Positions 10,710-21,586 of a stretch of 64,000 nt of DNA are shown here, one piece after another; the first letter of the stretch is position 1; the number at the start of each line of letters is the position of its first letter. The stretch is from Cololabis saira (taxonomy: Eukaryota; Chordata; Actinopteri; Beloniformes; Belonidae). Made by a program: the position numbers and the translations under genes. The DNA is taken from contig NC_084587.1 in assembly GCF_033807715.1 (NCBI RefSeq), positions 11,990,442 through 12,054,441 of the forward strand. The letters run 5' to 3'. A model generated the notes under the pieces. It made no database searches. It saw only the letters and a list, made by a program, of their open reading frames with translations, and had not been told where the DNA came from.

Positions 10710-11351
10710 TAGGGCTGGGTGATATATCGAGATTTTAATATATATCGATATATTTTCAAACACGATATGGTACGAGACAATATTGTTTATATCGATTTAA
10801 AAAAAAAAAATATATATATTTTTTTTTTTTTACATTTTTTTTTAATGATTTTGATATAGCTTATTTTGTGACAAATTGACTTGAATGTTTTATTTGAGAT
10901 TTGCACAAATGTTTTGTTATTTGCACAACTGTCAACCTCAGTGGAAAAGTCTGCCTGTTACTGTCTACATTGTATTAATTGCACAGTGTATTTTAATGTA
11001 ATTGTTATGCAGGAAAGGGATATTTGTTTTATTTTATTCAAGAAGCATTTTTATTCTATATATGCAGGCAGTTTATTTTTATTTCATTTGTTTTATACAT
11101 TTTGATATTGTGCAGACCTCTGTTAATAAAGGTACCTGTGTGACATTTGGCACGAGGCTTTGTATTAAAACTGACTGTTTTTTTAAGGGTTTGCCTCAGA
11201 AAAAAAAGAAGCTAACAGAGATGCTATGCTATAATGCTTTGGGGGAAACCCCAATTAAGGCACAGAAAAAAATATCGAGATATATATCGAGTATCGCCAT
11301 TTAGCTAGAAAATACTGAGATATGACTTTTGGTCCATATCGCCCAGCCCTA
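10710..11351. mobile_element. Non-autonomous hAT element, TAGGGCTGGG termini
   Basis: Ends are TAGGGCTGGGTGATAT and, inverted, ATATCGCCCAGCCCTA. The 8-bp target duplication ATTGGAAG is perfect (10702-10709 and 11352-11359). The subterminal regions are rich in ATATCGATAT motifs. Interior open frames of 74-100 residues match nothing known to me and are low complexity. Confidence 0.92.
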
Positions 11352-11470
11352 ATTGGAAGCTAGTAACATGAAAGACAGGATTCCTGACGGGTCATTGGAG
11401 GGAAACTGTGGCCCCTGAACCCGACATATGGATGTTAGTCCTCTTATGGCACTTTTCCACTAGTACCTAC

Positions 11471-12563
11471 TAGGGCTGCAACTAACGACTATTTTAATAG
11501 TCGACTAGACACCGACTATTGAAACGATTAGTTGACTAATCGAATAATTAGTAATTTTTTTTAAATTTAGTATGAGGTTGCTTTATGTGGCAAATGATAA
11601 TAAACACAAGAAAGATGACACTAGAGCCCGGCTATAGCGGGACTGTTTTCTTCATCCTGCTCCCGCTCGCATCTGCAAAACTCTGAGAATTCATACCCGC
11701 ACGCCGCCCACACGGCGCCAGTCCCGCAAGAGAAATGTCCAGACAAATCTATCTGATTTAATGTTAACATGATCATTTCATTTTTTCATTTTATTCTTTA
11801 TTTCATTCAAAAAACAAAACAATTTAATACAAACACAAATACAAATGTTCCTAACTTATGAGTGAAAAGGGAGCAGAAAGAAGAAGAATCTTATCTGATC
11901 TGCCCCTTTCACAAATAACATAAATTAAAAATAATAATAAATAAAAAAAACAAACAACTAAGTGAATAAAAAAAACTAAAATAAAATGAATTGTCATTGT
12001 GGAGTTTGATGGATAATTGACAGTTCATAGGCACCTGACTGAAAGTCAGATCCATCATTGTCATCATCACACAAGCTTTTTCGCCTTTCGCACTGCATCA
12101 ATTATGATTGAGGTTATAGCAACGAGAGTAGCTCAAATAATACTAATAAATAACATGAAATAAACAAAGTTAACGAATGAAACGAATTAATTTAACAAAT
12201 GAAAATAGGTTTAATATCTTACCAAGGCGAGTCCGTTTCGTTCAACACTCCGACGTGATTTCTCTTCAAATGCATTACTGACATGCTCCCGTGAAAAGCA
12301 AGGTCGGCTTTGCAAACCTTGCAAGTCATCTTTTTATTCGCCGTATCGAGGCTAAAATGCTCCCAAACTGTTGAAGTTTTATTACCCGCAGCTGCTGAGA
12401 TGCTATCGTGCATGCGCGACTCTCGGCAGAGATTGTATTGAAGTGAGACGCCTCACTCCATTGGAAAAACATGTCTGCCGACAATTGTCGACAATGGAAT
12501 TCATTGTCGACAATTTCCATTATCGATTTTTGTCGACAACGTCGACGAATCGTTGCAGCCCTA
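11471..12563. mobile_element. Non-autonomous hAT element nested in the PIF element
   Basis: Ends are TAGGGCTGCAAC and GTTGCAGCCCTA, a perfect 12-bp inverted pair, flanked by a perfect 8-bp duplication GTACCTAC (11463-11470 and 12564-12571) that is part of the PIF inverted repeat. Subterminal ATCGATT/GTCGAC motifs are plentiful. It carries only the first exon of its own transposase (12223-12413, minus). Confidence 0.95.
12223..12413 (-). pseudogene. First exon of a hAT (ZBED-type) transposase: BED zinc finger
   Basis: The 64-residue frame contains VWEHFSLD, CKVCKADL and MHLKRNH, the aromatic, Cys2 and His pattern of a BED finger, the DNA-binding N-terminus of hAT transposases. Just inside its end the sequence reads CTTG|GTAAGATA, a good splice donor at 12222-12218, after which the frame stops. 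The catalytic RNase-H exons are absent from the element, so this is a relic unless spliced to foreign exons. Confidence 0.85.
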
Positions 12564-12853
12564 GTACCTACTCAGCCCGGCTCGGCTCGCCTTCACTCGG
12601 TTTGGTTCTTTCCCACTAGGGGTCTAACTGGCCGAGTAGATACTTTTCTGTATCTATTCTGCCGAGGTTCTAAGCGGCTGAGTCGGCTGTATCTGACGTC
12701 ATCACACTACAGACCACCGATTGGTCGAGGGGTTGGAGTCAGACGTCTGAGTCAGGATGTGGAAATCAGCGGATGAGCGACTCTGACAGCGGCTTCTGGT
12801 TCATTTTTATCCGACCAGCAATGGCAGCGCAAAAGTCTGTTTGTTGATCCAAC

Positions 12854-12982
12854 TCTGAGGTGCAGATGTTCATAAACCTGGTGGCTGAGGAGAGAATTAA
12901 AAAGGGATGTAGACGGGCGATAAGGAACGACCAGATCCACCAGGAGCTCTGTCACTTCATAGCTGCTCGCGGCTCCAACTGA
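12854..12982 (+). pseudogene. Myb/SANT-like DNA-binding fragment of a PIF/Harbinger element
   Basis: Forty-two residues, beginning SEVQMFINLVAEERI and ending FIAARGSN before a stop, resemble the first two helices of the trihelix Myb/SANT-like protein that accompanies Harbinger transposases. The third helix and all upstream sequence are lacking. Family membership agrees with the TTA duplication of the surrounding element. Confidence 0.65.
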
Positions 12983-13268
12983 CTTTTCAGCAGCGCCGAG
13001 ACAAACAAACTCTCTCTCTCATTTTTTAACTTGATATCGAACACAAGCCACAGACCCAGCAGCACATTTATCATCTCCTCCAGGTTCTACATCTTTAGTG
13101 TTGCTGTCTTCTTCGTTAAAATCACACAATCAAATACGTCACAGCAGCTTCGCTCCAACCTCCTACTTCTGCTCCAGATGCTGAATTGTAGTGGAAAAGA
13201 AACCAGGCCGAGTTGAGCCGAGCTGAGCTGAGTAGAGCTGAGTAGGTGCTGGTGGAAAAGTGCCATTA

Positions 13269-14422
13269 GATGTGGCCCTTTCATCTGCATTTACATCTTT
13301 TATACCCCCCTCTTCTGTTTCCTTACAGTTGTTGGCTTTTTGTTATAATGTTTGAAATTTTCCGTGACACTGATCACCACAATTACACACTCGGTCGATT
13401 TTGAAACTTTCAGAGAAATGTGTGTGTGTGTGTGTGTTTGTGCTTGTTAGACAGACGTGAAGCTGGAAGTAAATCCAGTCAGAGATCCGTTTGGCCGCTC
13501 CAGTCTGGCACGAGTCGGGCCAGCTGTACGGCCATGAGTGGGTCCTCGCCAATCTGTTGCAGCCCATGATTGTGCGAGCCCAGGGTGCACTCTGCTTTTT
13601 CACCCCATTGTTCTCATTTTCCAATTTGCGCTTTTATGAGTCCCATCCTTTCATCCTGCAGAGGCCGCCTACCCCCATTGTGCATGTCGGTCGTACATGA
13701 GGAGGTAATGGACTACGTCTGTAATACCCTTCCTTGCAATTAGCTTCAGTCTCCCAGGACACGGGGACTGAGAACAAACCGCAATAATAAACCGCTCTTA
13801 AGTACGACTGAAGTTATTACCGATTTTTTGCATCTTCACAAAATCCCACCACCTTGGCGAGAACATCATCGTAACGTGACGAGATAGTTTATGGAGGGAT
13901 GAGTGGAATCAGTCTCGGAAATTCAGATTCAGATTCACACGACTTTATTAATCCCTTTGGGAGGTTCCCTCGGGGAAATTGACATGTCCATCTCACAGCA
14001 CTGTCATATACAAATCAAACACCCCAAAAACCAAACACCCATATAAAGATAAAAAGATACAAATAAAAATAAAAAGTGCAGTGCCATAAATAGAATTATA
14101 TGAATAGAAAAGAAATACATGTTGTGAAATATTGTACAAAGTTATTGCACTGTCCAGTCCAAATGACAAAAACCTCAGTGTGGTAACACTCCAGGACTGG
14201 TCCGTATTTCAAATATAACATGCGTGGATGATGCCCGTCGTCCTGCGTGGCAACAATTGAGCTTCAAGAACAGAGGAAGATTTGGTTTCTTTTGTCAATT
14301 TGTCAATTTGAGGGGAAGGTCCTTTCCTTAAAAAAAAAAAAAAAAAGAGTTTAGAGGCACTAGCTTAGAAATTTAGACTGAGAATTTTTTTTTTCTCTTT
14401 TATTAAATGCATCATGATGATG
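13269..14422. repeat. Intron with a LINE 3' tail at about 13916-14165
   Basis: ATTCAGATTCAGATTC at 13921 is followed by GACTTTATTAATCCCTTTGG and GGTTCCCTCGGGGAAATTGA, a familiar fish LINE 3'-end motif in the reverse orientation; A-rich DNA follows. A (TG)n tract lies at 13418-13437. 13440-13910 holds nothing I recognise. Confidence 0.45.
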
Positions 14423-14428
14423 TAATGG

Positions 14429-15067
14429 TATGGAGCGAAATCAAGGCCAAAAGTTTTGCTAATTTGAAAATAAAATTTGAACCTGAAAATTCATTACAGT
14501 TTCAATTTTTTTTCAGTTTCATCTTTTTTTTCAGTTTCAGACTGCTTTTATACTGCGATTGGTGCCAAGTACGGTTTAAAACAGCTTTTTAAACAGAAAT
14601 TTGTCACTAATATCAGTTTCTTCCACTGCCAATCACGTGAATATGGTGTATATACAGTGTTGAATCATACTTCTACTGATAACTTCTGCAACCTACGTTT
14701 CCTGAAGGCAACATGACTGAGGAACGTCCCCCGCTTTCTCTCTTATGCTGTCACTCATGATGCCACGCCCCTCTCAGTTGATGCCACGCCCCCTACGCCA
14801 TATCGGGGCCAAAAGTCTGAACCTGAAAAAAAAAATCTGAAACTGAAAAAAAGATGTGAAACTGAAAAAAAGGTTGTGAAACTGAAAAAAAAGATCTGAA
14901 ACTGAAAAAAAGGTCTGAAGCTGAAATAAAAAGATCTGAAACTGAAAAAAAGATCTGATACTGAAAAAAAAAAATTGAAACTGTAAAAAAAAAATCAAAA
15001 CTTGAATTTTCAGGTTCAAGTTTTATTTTCAAATTAGCAAAACTTTTGGCCTTGATTTGGCTCCATA
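14429..15067. mobile_element. Foldback-type element with GAAACTGAAAAAAAG arrays
   Basis: Arms of about 65 bp are inverted copies, starting TATGGAGCGAAATCAAGGCC at the left and matched by the reverse complement of the right end. Flanks TAATGG (14423-14428 and 15068-15073) form a perfect 6-bp duplication. Internally a short left array (TTTTTCAGTTTCA) and a longer right array (TCTGAAACTGAAAAAAAG, about 16-20 bp unit) run in opposite orientations. No coding capacity is seen. I do not recognise the family. Confidence 0.75.
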
Positions 15068-15073
15068 TAATGG

Positions 15074-16348
15074 CTGAGTACAGAAAAGTAAAGCGTCAAA
15101 ACAACCAAAAAAACATTTATCCAACACTTGTGATAGTATCATCCTGCTGACCATGCCCGATGTTATGAAGCTGAAAATGAAGTAGTAAAGTACAGAAACC
15201 TGCAGCTCCTACTATCTGTCATTGTTTATTAAATGAATGTGTCGTTGATTATAGTTTAGATAAATACATTTGTAATCAGCCAACATCTATACTGGCTGGT
15301 CAGAATCAGGAAAAAAAATTGCAATCAGTGCATCTCTGCTATAGATGAATTTATTTTATATATGTCAAACGTCTTGGTTTTGTTCTCAGGTGGGAGACAT
15401 AAAGGGAATCTACTGGGTTCCTCAGCTCGGCCTCGTTTTCTGTTAATTCACCAGCTTTCTAGAAATCCAACTTGATTGAACATGAATTAAATTGATTAAA
15501 TCAAACTGGATTTAATGGTAATTTAACTGGCCTGTAACCCCGAATAGAAAGATGGATGAATGGATTCAGACTATAATAGGAAAGAATTTGATTGTATTGA
15601 ACTTGTTTACTTTCTCTGTAAAGTGGCTTCAGATGAGTTTTGTTGTGGTTTGGGGGATTTGCACTGAGTTGAACTGACACGACCAGATATTAGATGCTAA
15701 ATATTGTTAAGATTACGTTACACCTGTAGGAGAATAACTGGATGGAGACGTGAGGACAGACATGCTTCAGTAACGACCACTGTACCTGTCCTCCGTCTGT
15801 GAGACTTCGTCCCTCGGGAGCCTCTTTTTCTCTCGCTCGCAGCCCGTCCTCGTGAGGTAAATGTGGCACGCTTGATTTGACTGACGTTCCTTTTCTCTTT
15901 CCTGGCTTAGCTGCAAATTTAACCCTTAGGATAGAGAAGAAAATCTGCTCAGAAATAATCCCGTTATGTGTTCCTGCGGTGGTCGACAGCTAGACGCAGG
16001 GATGGCATTAAAGCAGGTGGATAAAATCAGAAGAGCTCAGTCTGATCTGAGACGTCGTGAAACGAGGACGCCCGGAGCCGCTCTGCGGTCAGCGGGGAAA
16101 CAGAAAGGGAAAGGCTTTTCCTACATCTTCAACGTCCAGGTAGTTTCTTTAAGATTTAGTTGGGTCCACAGTTGAAGCTCATTTTTCACCCTGTCCATTT
16201 TAAACGCTACAATTTTATAGTAGAATAATATAGTTTTGAGTGAAATGTACTTCACCTGGAGCGCCTGGTTATCCTCATGTGGCAGAAATGATCATGTGGG
16301 GGAAACTGTGGCTCATCGTTTTGCCTCTCACGTCCGCTGACCTGTGAG
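15074..16348. other. Intron sequence, nothing firm recognised
   Basis: No repeat ends or convincing coding frame. The open stretch at 15966-16175 is Arg/Lys-rich, lacks recognisable domains and has no good splice signals. A short LINE-tail relic (GGCCTGTAACCCCGAATAGA) lies at about 15530. Confidence 0.4.
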
Positions 16349-16595
16349 TAAAGTTGCTTTTCTCGATGAAAATTATGACTAGATATCATCGGCAGCGAAC
16401 CTTTATCACCTGAGAAAAACAAGACGAGACGCAACAAAAATGCTGGTCATGTGACGATAACGATAATTAAATATATAATGCAATATCTTAGAGGAATAAA
16501 AATGAGACTAAAATGTAGATTACAAAATAAAACTCTAGAAAAAATAAAGAACTCTAAAGATCCTTAATCTCTGTGTTTTCAGTAGTTTCCTCTGG

Positions 16596-17341
16596 TTTTT
16601 CAGAATCAGAATCAGAATCAGAATCAGCTTTATTGGCCAGGTTCGAACATTGTCCAACAAGGAATTTGATTCGGTTATTTCGCTCTTTGGTAGTAAAAAA
16701 AAAAAAACAATAAACAAATAAACAATAAACAAATGTGGTATTACTATATACATATAAACATTTTAACATTTAAGGTGCAGCAGTTTGAGGTAGTGATAAA
16801 AGAAGGATAGTTCTGAATAAAAATAAGAATAAGTATAAGTATAACCTATATACAATTTTAACAGACAAATTATACAAAAAATACAAAAAATTATACAAAA
16901 GGAAGTACAAAAGTGAGAGGTGCAGCAGAGTGAGGCAGACATGATTATTAAAGAGGGTGCTGGATGATTTTTATTGCACGTGTTTGGTTACTCTGAGACT
17001 TATTATTTGTGGGAGTTCATCAGAGCAACCGCTTGCGGGAAGAAACTGTCTTTGTGTCTGGAGGTTTTGGCGTACAGTGCTCTGTAGCGCCGTCCAGAGG
17101 GGAGGAGTTGGAACAGGCGGTGTCCCGGGTGTGAGGGGTCTGTAGAGATTCGACCTGCCCGTTTCCTGGTCCTGGACCGGTACAGGTCGTCGATAGATGG
17201 GAGGTTAGTCCCAACTATCCTCTCTGCAGTCCTGATGGTCCGTTGCAGTCTGTGCCTGTCTAGTTTGGTGGCTGATGCAAACCAGACAGTGATGGAAGAG
17301 CAGAGAACAGACTGGATGATGGCATTGTAAAAGTGTGTTCT
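16596..17341 (-). mobile_element. 5'-truncated non-LTR retrotransposon (LINE)
   Basis: On the minus strand it runs from a reverse-transcriptase C-terminus (17341-17003) through an A/T-rich 3'UTR to a tail of GATTCTGATTCTGATTCTGA at about 16630-16596. The repeated GATTCT tail and CCAATAAAGCTGATTC end suggest a fish LINE of the Rex1/CR1-like group; the clade is an inference. It is nested in the repeat at 16349-17966. Confidence 0.8.
17003..17341 (-). pseudogene. LINE ORF2 C-terminus (reverse transcriptase tail)
   Basis: One hundred and twelve codons stay open to a stop at 17003. Motifs are HFYNAIIQSVLCSSITVWFA, LQRTIRTAERIVG, LPSIDDLYRSR, DPSHPGHRLFQLLPSGRRYR and DSFFPQAVALMNS, the region just after the polymerase domain in CR1/Rex/I-like LINEs, which ends at the 3'UTR. 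The 5' part including the catalytic polymerase is missing, so it is a dead 5'-truncated copy, but without internal stops. Confidence 0.88.
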
Positions 17342-18101
17342 GCTGTGTTCTGTGTTCTTGTTAGTTCTGCTGGGTGACGTTAGTCCTCAATCCCAGTCGC
17401 TGCAGCGGGGAATCAGATCCAGAAGATGCAGCTGCAGAGTTAGAGGCTGATGCCGTTAACGCAGAGCTCTAGGTTCACGTCAATTAAAAACTAAGTTACA
17501 TAGAGAAACGCGGGGATCTGCTCTGGGGCTGGAGAAGAAGAAAAGACCATCTTTTGATACTCTTTCCTACATAGACGTGGAAAAGAAAACCCAATGTGTC
17601 ATCGAAAAAGAAAAAGATGGGGAGAAATGCGGAAAAATAAATATGTTGTAAACTCAAATGTGAGTCTTCTGTATCTGGAATGAATGTATTCTTGAGTCTA
17701 TACTGGAACAATAATATCATAATAAGTTAACCTTGTTTGAATTGTAAAATGGGTTTGGCTAAATACAATCTTTGACTAAAAAGAGACTAAAATGGTCCTG
17801 GACAATTCTGACTAAAATAAGACTAAAATGCTCAGACTTTTAGTCGACTGAAATTTGACACGACTAAAAGGAGCATGAACGTGACTAAAACTAATAAAAA
17901 CTAAAATGATTAGACTAGATGACTAGACTAAAACTAAAGTTGAAACAGGCTGACAGAAACAACACTACTCTCCTTTACGATTGCTGTCTGTGTTGACAGT
18001 CCAGTCCAGTTTGTCATCCAGCCAAAGTCTTTACAGTATATATGTGACCCCTTGAGGCGGGGTCTCCTCCTGAAGTCCACCACCATTTCCTTAGTCTATA
18101 T

Positions 18102-18661
18102 CAGGGTTCGGCAACCCGCGGCTCCAGAGCTCTTTTTCAAAAATGTTTGACCTTTTTTTTCCCTTTTCCTTTTTTTCTTCTCTTTTTCTTTTTTCCTTTT
18201 TTTCTTCTCTTTTTCTTTTTTCCTTTTTTCCTCTTTTCTTCTTCTTTTTTCTTCCTTTTTTTCTCTTTTTTTCCTTTTTTTCTTCTACTTGTATTCCTTT
18301 TTTCTCTTTTTTTCCTTTTTTTTCTCTTTTTTTCTTCCTTATTCCTTTCCTATCTCGACATTTCGACTTTTCTCAACATTTCGACTTTTTTCTCAACATT
18401 TCGACTTTTTTCTCAAGATTGTACTTCAACATTAATCTTGACATTTAGACTTTTTTCTCGAAATTTAGACTTTTTTCTCGAAGTGCATAATGAAAAAAAA
18501 AATCTTCCCCCAGTTCTAACTAATATAGATACATGCAGCATGTGTTGCCTTCATTCTAAGGCTTTTACAAGACTTTTCATTTTTTCCGGCTCTAGACATA
18601 TTTGTTTTTTGTGTTTTTGGTCCAATATGGCTCTTTCAATATTTTGGGTTGCCGACCCCTG
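18102..18661. mobile_element. Array-bearing hAT-like element, short copy
   Basis: Termini CAGGGTTCGGCAACCC and GGGTTGCCGACCCCTG match the element at 1391-3795 in the opposite orientation. Flanks GTCTATAT (18094-18101) and ATCTATAT (18662-18669) form an 8-bp hAT-type duplication with one mismatch. It has only about four 20-bp units (CGACTTTTTTCTCAACATTT) plus a CT-rich tract, so it shows the unexpanded structure. Confidence 0.88.
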
Positions 18662-18669
18662 ATCTATAT

Positions 18670-19742
18670 AGTATATCCTTAGTAAAACCAGAACCAGAAC
18701 GATGCAGGTACCTCACTAGAACTGGTGTCCACCTCACCTGACACCGAACCATCCATCTGCTTCCTGTTCCGATTTATTTCACGGTGTCTCAGTTGTCTCT
18801 ACGTTTGTTATCAGCAGCAGTTTGGTTGTGATAATAAAACTACTTCTAGGAGAAAACCTTCATCTGGGGAGAAAATGAGCAACATTACTGCATTTCCGGG
18901 GTTGTTTGAACAGCTTCTGACTGTTTGTGATGCCACAACTCTCACAAGTATTAGAAGGTCATCTTACATGTTATGATGACACCACGGTGCATAAAGACTC
19001 TACTAACTCAAAACTGCATCCACCTGCCTCTAACCTTTTATCTCTGTACATTAACCTCGTGCTTGCACCCGCGTCCGGCCTCGTGGCTGGTTGTTCCTGA
19101 CACTTGTAATTTCACATCTTTTTCTTTTCGCCTCCGGTGGATGGTCATATAGTTATCTTTGTCTGTTATAATCCATAAATAACTTCATTTCTTTCTGACA
19201 CCATGAAACCATAGCAACAGAGAACGATGCCAAAGCCTTGGTAAAAGATCGTCTTACTCTAAACGTAACATAACCCTCATTCACATCTTCCACGCCGGTA
19301 GTCGGGCCTTAGAGGTTCGGTTCTGCTTCTTTGGGACTGGACTTTGGTTTTTATTTATTTATTTATTTTTTATACAGTTCCAGCACTCGAACGGTGATGA
19401 GAGAAGGAAAGAAAAAAATAAATAAATATAGGGTGGGCTATGTATGAGTAAGATCAGATCATACACATAAATAAATAAAAAATAAATAAATAAATAAATA
19501 AATAGATACAATTCATTAACTAATAACAATAAATAAAGTAAAAGATGGGGGTAATTAATTAATTAAATACGTAATGTGAAATATAATTATCGTCATCAAC
19601 ATCACAATCCTCTTTGAACATACAAAGCAGTAATAATGGCGATCTATACAAAATTACACTTATTCATTCAGAAAATGAAAATATTTTTTTTTCTCTCCCT
19701 TCTTCCCTTTTTTGGGGGGGGACTTTGGTTTTTCCATTCTTC
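18670..19742. other. Intron sequence; A/T-rich LINE-like tail at 19370-19700
   Basis: 18725-19340 holds no recognisable gene. 19345-19700 is an A/T-rich stretch with several TAAATAAATAAA runs and a reversed GTTCCAGCACTCGAACGGTG motif, probably a retroposon 3' end. No open frame has family features. Confidence 0.35.
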
Positions 19743-19744
19743 TA

Positions 19745-20115
19745 CAGGACTGTCTCAGAAAATTAGAATATTGTGATAAAGTCCTTTATTTTCTGTGATG
19801 CAAAAATGTCATACATTCTGGATTCATTATAAATCAACTGAAATATTGCAAGCCTTTTATTATTTTAATATTGCTGATCATGGCTTACAGCTTAAGAAAA
19901 CTCAAATATCCTATCTAAAAAAATTAGAATACCTTTTTCTGTAAATCTTAATCTTAAACTGTAAGCCATAAACGCAATATTAAAATAATAAAAGGCTTGC
20001 AATATTTCAGTTGATTTGTAATGAATCCAGAATGTATGACATTTTTGTTTTTTTAATTGCATTACAGAAAATAAAGGATTTTATCACAATATTCTAATTT
20101 TCTGAGACAGTCCTG
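19745..20115. mobile_element. Long-palindrome TA-flanked MITE, CAGGACTGTCTCAG family, intact copy
   Basis: Flanked by TA (19743-19744 and 20116-20117). The two halves are near-complete inverted copies of about 160 bp (CAGGACTGTCTCAGAAAATT ... inverted at the right), with GCAAGCCTTTTATTATTTTA on both arms. The TA target points to Tc1/mariner-type mobilisation. A second copy lies at 45881-46869. Confidence 0.92.
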
Positions 20116-20117
20116 TA

Positions 20118-21586
20118 TCTCCTTTTTCTACCTTCCTGTATTCTACTGCATTCGTCTGTCACATGATGCCCTAAACTGTTTATGAATTTTGCTCCCTGTC
20201 ACATGACTTCAGGCGGCACTCCCACACCGAGCTGTTCCTCTCCTCTCGTTTCTTTTTCCTAATAAAAGTCAGCTTTTTTTGGAATTTTTTTATATTGCGT
20301 CCTTCAAATGAGCTGCAAATCTTTAACTTCCCTTTTTTTTTCTCTCTCTCGCTCTCTTTATTTCCCTTCCTCCTCGTCTTTCTTCTCCTATAATAAGTTC
20401 GTTTTATCAGCCGCGGCGCGGCGCGTGGACAGGATGAGTAATTGTGGAGATCACAGGAGACTTCTCTGCATTGCACTCGGTTACAACAGGTTGTCAGAAG
20501 GCTCTTGCTTTTAACCGTCCCGCGAATCGGAGACTTAATTATCCAGCTATTCTTATTAGATAACCTTAAATTGCAGTACGAGTAGCCGTCTATAATAGTC
20601 GGCCAGAGCGTCAGCGATCGGGACCTCTAACCTGCAATAAGAGATGTTTTAACTGTGTTCTTGCAACCATGGTTTCTTTCGTACATCCAGATGAAAAATA
20701 TCAGCCTCATTCTTGTTTGTGTCAGTCTGGTAAACATTTACCCGGTATTCCTAATCCTCCTTTTGGTAGGGTTTGGGATATGAGAGCACATTTTGGCTGC
20801 TAAGTGTCTCCCAGGTATCTGCTAACTTAGATTATTATCTGCAGCGGAGGCTGATTGTGTTCAGCGTAGTGCAGATGTAAGCCAGCCTAATTTGATCAGT
20901 GCTCTTTGAAGTATTGAGTTAAAAACCCCTTCCGACCGCGGCTCCTAACGCGCTGCGACTGCAGCATCTTCTTGTGCATAAGATCATTTTTATGTGACAT
21001 TTGTCTGACATTTCTCTGGATGTTTCCTAATGGCCTGAGGAGATTCTCTCCACTTCTCCAATTCTCTTCATAACAAAAAGAGATCAAAGGGAAGAGGACG
21101 CCGAGGAGGCTTAAGGGCGGGAAAAAAAGAAAAACAGAAAAGAACCAAAGCGGGAAATGACCCGAGGTTCTCCTGAGCAAACTACCCGCCAACGTTCGCC
21201 AGCGTCCTTTCTCCTGGTGCACACTCTGGAAAACAAGAGACAACAATCCAGAGACGGACTGTAACTGTGTTTTCACTCAAGTTTCCAACTGGACTGCACT
21301 GTTTGGAAAAGAGGAGAGGAGAGGAGGAGGAGGAGAGGAGGAGGAGGAGAGGGATGCATCATCTGCAGTGAAGCTCACTCTATATCAGTCCTTTGTGGTG
21401 AGAAAAAAAGAGTTAAGCCAAAGGGCAAAGCTGGCTGCGTGCTGGTATGTTGATGTTCCCTCTCCTAGTGACAGATGCAAGTGTCTGAGTTTACCCTGCG
21501 GGGGGCTGAGCTTCTGCCACGAAGAGATTTGGAGGAAAGTCGCTGCTCGTCCACAGTGAGAAGAGCCAGTTGAAAGGTCTTCCATA
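20118..21586. other. Low-repeat intron stretch, candidate conserved noncoding region
   Basis: This 1.4-kb stretch lacks the usual repeats and is fairly balanced in composition. It contains GACTTAATTATCCAGCTATT, ATTAGATAACCTTAAATTGC and CCTAATTTGATCAGTGC, homeodomain-like and other enhancer-style sites. A purine run (GAGGAGAGGAGGAGG) lies at 21311-21352. No coding or RNA gene is recognised. Confidence 0.3.

Larger units (their letters stand above)
11447..13265. mobile_element. PIF/Harbinger element interrupted by a hAT element
   Basis: Terminal inverted repeats are TGGCACTTTTCCACTAGTAC at the left and, on the other strand from the right end, TGGCACTTTTCCACCAGCAC. The 3-bp duplication TTA (11444-11446 and 13266-13268) is the PIF/Harbinger signature. 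Removing the nested hAT at 11471-12563 and its 8-bp duplication leaves 718 bp, so it was already non-autonomous. It retains a fragment of the Myb/SANT-like gene at 12854-12982. Confidence 0.9.
16349..17966 (-). repeat. Dispersed repeat, minus copy, interrupted by a LINE
   Basis: Read on the minus strand from 17966 it starts AGTGTTGTTTCTGTCAGCCT and runs to 16349, matching 32425-33407 over its length (for example TTGAGGACTAACGTCACC and TCGTCACATGACCAGCAT). The LINE at 16596-17341 splits it. Class unknown; I see no clear terminal inverted repeats. Confidence 0.7.

Noticed and set aside
15966..16175. 69-codon + frame with an Arg/Lys-rich stretch
   Set aside because: No domain, no repeat, no splice or promoter context; the length is compatible with chance.
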